DNA from: Candidatus Eiseniibacteriota bacterium
Lineage (GTDB): Bacteria > Eisenbacteria > RBG-16-71-46 > CAIMUX01 > WJJG01
Direction: 5' to 3'
DNA: 9,030 nucleotides
NCBI GenBank assembly: GCA_016867695.1
Contig: VGIY01000090.1
Span: forward strand, 1 to 9,030
The first letter of the stretch is position 1. Each line of letters opens with the position of its first letter. Under the pieces are notes generated by a model. That model saw nothing but the letters and a program-made list of their open reading frames with translations. It did not search any database and was not told the origin of the DNA. Below are positions 7,548-9,030 of this stretch, in pieces. The position numbers and the translations under genes are program-made.

Positions 7548-7563
7548 CGGCACGGCCCGTGCA
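7548..7563 (+). promoter_or_regulatory. Sigma-54 (-24/-12) promoter candidate for the BNR propeller gene
   Basis: CGGCACGGCCCGTGCA aligns with the sigma-54 consensus TGGCACGRNNNTTGCW at 11 of 13 specified positions. The essential GG (7549-7550) and GC (7561-7562) are separated by exactly 10 bp. Transcription would start near 7574, giving a leader of about 124 nt. The same bases form a palindrome (GCACGG-C-CCGTGC, 7550-7562), so a repressor operator is the main alternative. The divergent neighbour encodes a sigma-54 activator, which raises the prior. Confidence 0.45.
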
Positions 7564-7682
7564 AACGCAGTTCGTGCGGCGGGCGGGATCGAGATCGCCG
7601 TCGCCCCGCTCGGTCGCGCTCCGTCTGCCCGGCGCAGCGAGCGAGGGGGGCGCGCCGCAGGAGGACGCCCGACCCCCGCCAG

Positions 7683-7687
7683 GGAGG
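7683..7687 (+). promoter_or_regulatory. Ribosome binding site deciding the propeller gene start
   Basis: GGAGG (within AGGGAGGA, 7681-7688) lies 10 nt before GTG 7698. The frame stays open upstream to at least 7476, but that extension translates to Arg-rich, coding-unlike sequence and lacks a comparable site. Confidence 0.55.
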
Positions 7688-7697
7688 AACAGCCGTC

Positions 7698-8570
7698 GTG
7701 ACCCCAACTCCGCGGGACAGCGAGTTCGACGACGATCCCCAGGCGCCTCCGTTGCCTCCGCAGATCGCCGCGCTCCTCGAGGCAAGCCCCGCGCGCGAGG
7801 CCGAGAGCGCGCCCCGGACGACCGCGCTGTACGCGCCGATGGACACGGGGGAACTGCTCGTCTCTGACGATAGGGGAGAATCGTGGGCCGCCCGATCGCT
7901 GCTGCCCGCGCATGACGCCGCCGGTCTCGTCGCCTGCCCGCGCGCGGGCCACATGTTCCTCGCCAGCACGCGCGGCGTCGTCTATCGCTCCTTCGACGGC
8001 GGGCTCGACTGGGTCCCCGTGGGGTCCATCCCGGACGACGACGCGAGCGACCTGATCATGGCGCCGGACCGCTCGCTCCTCGTCCTTACCCGTTCCGGGC
8101 TCCTCTACCGCTCGGCCGACGAGGGCGTCAGCTTCAAGGCGCTGTCGGCGCTGCCCGACGGCGACTACATCGCCGCGGGCCTCTCCGAGGAGGGCGCGCT
8201 CTGCGTGCTCGATCGATCGGGCGCGGTCGCGTGGAGTTCCTCTTGGGGATCCGCCTGGTCGCCGAGGACCAGGATCCCCCATCATCCGGTGGTCGCGCTG
8301 CAGTCCTGGCGGCGCGCGTTGACCGTGCTCATCGAGACCGGCGAGATCCTCCTCAGCCGGGACGACGCGGCCACCTGGGAGTCACGGGCGCGGCTCGGAG
8401 GCGCGCCCTGGGTCGATCTCGCCGCCGGCGAGGAGACGCTCTACGCGGTGTCGGCCTCCGGGGTCGTCGCCGCGTCCCCGGACGCAACGAACTGGGTCAG
8501 GCTGGGCGGTCTCGGACGGCCGGGCGTACTGGCGCTGGCCGCGGCCTGCGGCGGGCGGGGCGGAGGGTAG
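7698..8570 (+). CDS. Six-bladed Asp-box (BNR/sialidase-type) beta-propeller protein, no signal peptide
   Basis: This 290-residue protein has six Asp-box-like turns spaced by about 41 residues: VSDDRGESW (~55-63), RSFDGGLDW (~97-105), RSADEGVSF (~138-146), SSSWGSAW (~180-187), SRDDAATW (~220-227) and SPDATNW (~260-266). Each sits in a blade of the form 'value, gx(L/V)(Y/L)RS, D-box, W'. The repeats fill residues ~42-285, so the whole protein is one small propeller. The acidic, proline-rich N-terminus (DSEFDDDPQAPPLPP) has no hydrophobic signal sequence, so it is predicted to be cytoplasmic, which is unusual for Asp-box propellers. No glycosidase catalytic residues or family can be assigned; a binding or scaffold role is more likely than an enzyme. 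It is divergent from the sigma-54 activator and may be its target. GTG 7698 was chosen for the Shine-Dalgarno site and because coding-like sequence begins there. Confidence 0.8.
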   Translation: MTPTPRDSEFDDDPQAPPLPPQIAALLEASPAREAESAPRTTALYAPMDTGELLVSDDRGESWAARSLLPAHDAAGLVACPRAGHMFLASTRGVVYRSFDGGLDWVPVGSIPDDDASDLIMAPDRSLLVLTRSGLLYRSADEGVSFKALSALPDGDYIAAGLSEEGALCVLDRSGAVAWSSSWGSAWSPRTRIPHHPVVALQSWRRALTVLIETGEILLSRDDAATWESRARLGGAPWVDLAAGEETLYAVSASGVVAASPDATNWVRLGGLGRPGVLALAAACGGRGGG

Positions 8571-8582
8571 CCCCGCCCGCCG
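8549..8582. terminator. 12-bp GC-only hairpin between convergent genes (bidirectional terminator candidate)
   Basis: CGGCGGGCGGGG (8549-8560) pairs perfectly with CCCCGCCCGCCG (8571-8582) across a 10-nt loop. The TAG stop of the propeller gene (8568-8570) lies inside the loop, and the opposing gene ends at 8592, 10 bp beyond the stem. No T-tract follows on either strand, so intrinsic termination would be atypical. Position and stem strength still favour a shared transcription end or RNA 3' protection. Confidence 0.6.
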
Positions 8583-8591
8583 AGCCGGCCT

Positions 8592-9030
8592 CTACGGCAG
8601 CCGCACGATCCGCGCGGGGACTGCGGCCGCGCCACCGGAGGCCAGCGCCGCCGGTCGCCGCACGAAGTAGGCGCCCGGTGCAACGCGCCGCCCCTGCCCG
8701 TCGGTCCCGTCCCAGACCCAGGCGGCGGCCGCCGGCTCCGGCGTCAGCGCCCGCACGAACCGCCCGTCGGCCGACCAGATGTGCAGCCGCCCGGCCGATC
8801 CAGCCGCCGCTCCCGCCAGCTCGATGCGCGTCGTCCCGAGCGCCGGGTTGGGCGTGGCCCGATAGGCGGGCGGCCGCGCGTCGCCCGGCGTCCAGACTAA
8901 GCCTGCGGGGTCGCCGAGATCGATGGCCATCACCCAGCCGCCGCTGCCCATCTCGCGGGCATGGACCGCCTTGCCTCCGGCCAGGACCGCGGTGCCGTCG
9001 GCGCTGATGTCCACGGAGAAGCAGGATCCC
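8592..9030 (-). CDS. C-terminal part of a secreted propeller-type protein with FlgD-like domain (5' end outside window)
   Basis: The frame stays open to the window edge at 9030 and ends at TAG 8594-8592. The GTG at 9014-9012 is probably internal, because codons upstream of it (GSCFSVDISADGTAVLAGG) continue a propeller-like 'S.DG..v.aG' blade ending in WVMAIDLG. The C-terminal ~85 residues form a FlgD-like Ig domain: ATPNPALGTTRIEL, LHIWSADGRFVRAL, VWDGTDGQGRRVAPGAYFVR, then ARIVRLP. This matches the domain at the end of the beta-helix protein at the left edge, so both are likely exported by the same route. The function of the missing N-terminal part cannot be seen. The gene converges on the Asp-box propeller gene with only 21 bp between stop codons. 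Confidence 0.8.
   Translation of the reverse strand, partial: GSCFSVDISADGTAVLAGGKAVHAREMGSGGWVMAIDLGDPAGLVWTPGDARPPAYRATPNPALGTTRIELAGAAAGSAGRLHIWSADGRFVRALTPEPAAAAWVWDGTDGQGRRVAPGAYFVRRPAALASGGAAAVPARIVRLP

Larger units (their letters stand above)
7276..7697. other. Divergent intergenic control region
   Basis: There is no convincing gene in these 422 bp. The open frames crossing it give Arg/Pro/Ser-rich translations typical of GC-rich shadow frames. It holds the activator promoter (7322-7351), a 15-bp palindrome (7394-7408), a sigma-54 promoter candidate (7548-7563) and the ribosome binding site of the propeller gene. Weaker structure includes GGAGCGC/GCGCTCC arms (7478-7484 and 7516-7522) and a direct repeat TCCCGTTG at 7488 and 7520. 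Nothing resembling a tRNA or riboswitch is apparent. Confidence 0.6.

Noticed and set aside
7415..7697. Small open frames in the divergent region (for example ATG 7415 and GTG 7476 on plus, several on minus)
   Set aside because: None has a good ribosome binding site, and the translations are Arg/Ser/Pro-rich with no conserved pattern. The region carries regulatory elements instead.
3259..7701. 1480-residue open frame on the plus strand crossing kinase, activator and intergenic region
   Set aside because: It spans two well-supported genes in other frames and gives Arg-rich, domain-free sequence. The length follows from the scarcity of stop codons in GC-rich DNA.

Overview
The window is about 9 kb of very GC-rich bacterial DNA holding five protein genes, two of them cut by the window ends. 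No RNA gene, insertion sequence or CRISPR array is visible. Two secreted-type proteins end in FlgD-like Ig domains (…GRxVR…WDGxDxxGxxVxPGxYFxR), and one is a Cys-rich parallel beta-helix protein. Together with a large WD40 Ser/Thr kinase and an FHA-type sigma-54 activator, this suggests a deep-branching, mostly uncultured lineage such as Eisenbacteria/Krumholzibacteria or relatives (FCB group). That assignment is an inference from protein style and base composition.

Layout: (1) 2-1354 (+), the C-terminal part of a secreted beta-helix protein. (2) 1355-1558, a spacer with a long inverted repeat and an extended -10 promoter. (3) 1559-5263 (+), a membrane-anchored Ser/Thr protein kinase with 14 WD40-like blades. 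(4) 5326-7275 (-), converging on the kinase gene: a transcriptional activator with FHA, GAF, AAA+ sigma-54-interaction and Fis-type HTH domains. (5) 7276-7697, a 422-bp divergent control region with a sigma-70-like promoter for the activator gene, a perfect 15-bp palindrome and a good sigma-54 (-24/-12) promoter candidate facing the next gene. (6) 7698-8570 (+), a six-bladed Asp-box/BNR-type propeller protein without a signal peptide. (7) A strong hairpin between convergent ends, then 8592-9030 (-), the C-terminus of a second secreted propeller-type protein with a FlgD-like domain.

How the parts may work together: the kinase places a catalytic domain in the cytoplasm and a large propeller sensor on the other side of one transmembrane helix. 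The neighbouring activator carries an FHA phosphothreonine reader on a sigma-54 activator with an intact GAFTGA loop. It is divergent from a gene preceded by a -24/-12 element, with a palindrome about 173 bp upstream of the predicted start site, where an enhancer site would be expected. The inferred circuit is: signal, WD40 kinase, FHA-GAF activator, sigma-54 promoter, BNR propeller protein. The domain calls are firm; the wiring is a hypothesis.
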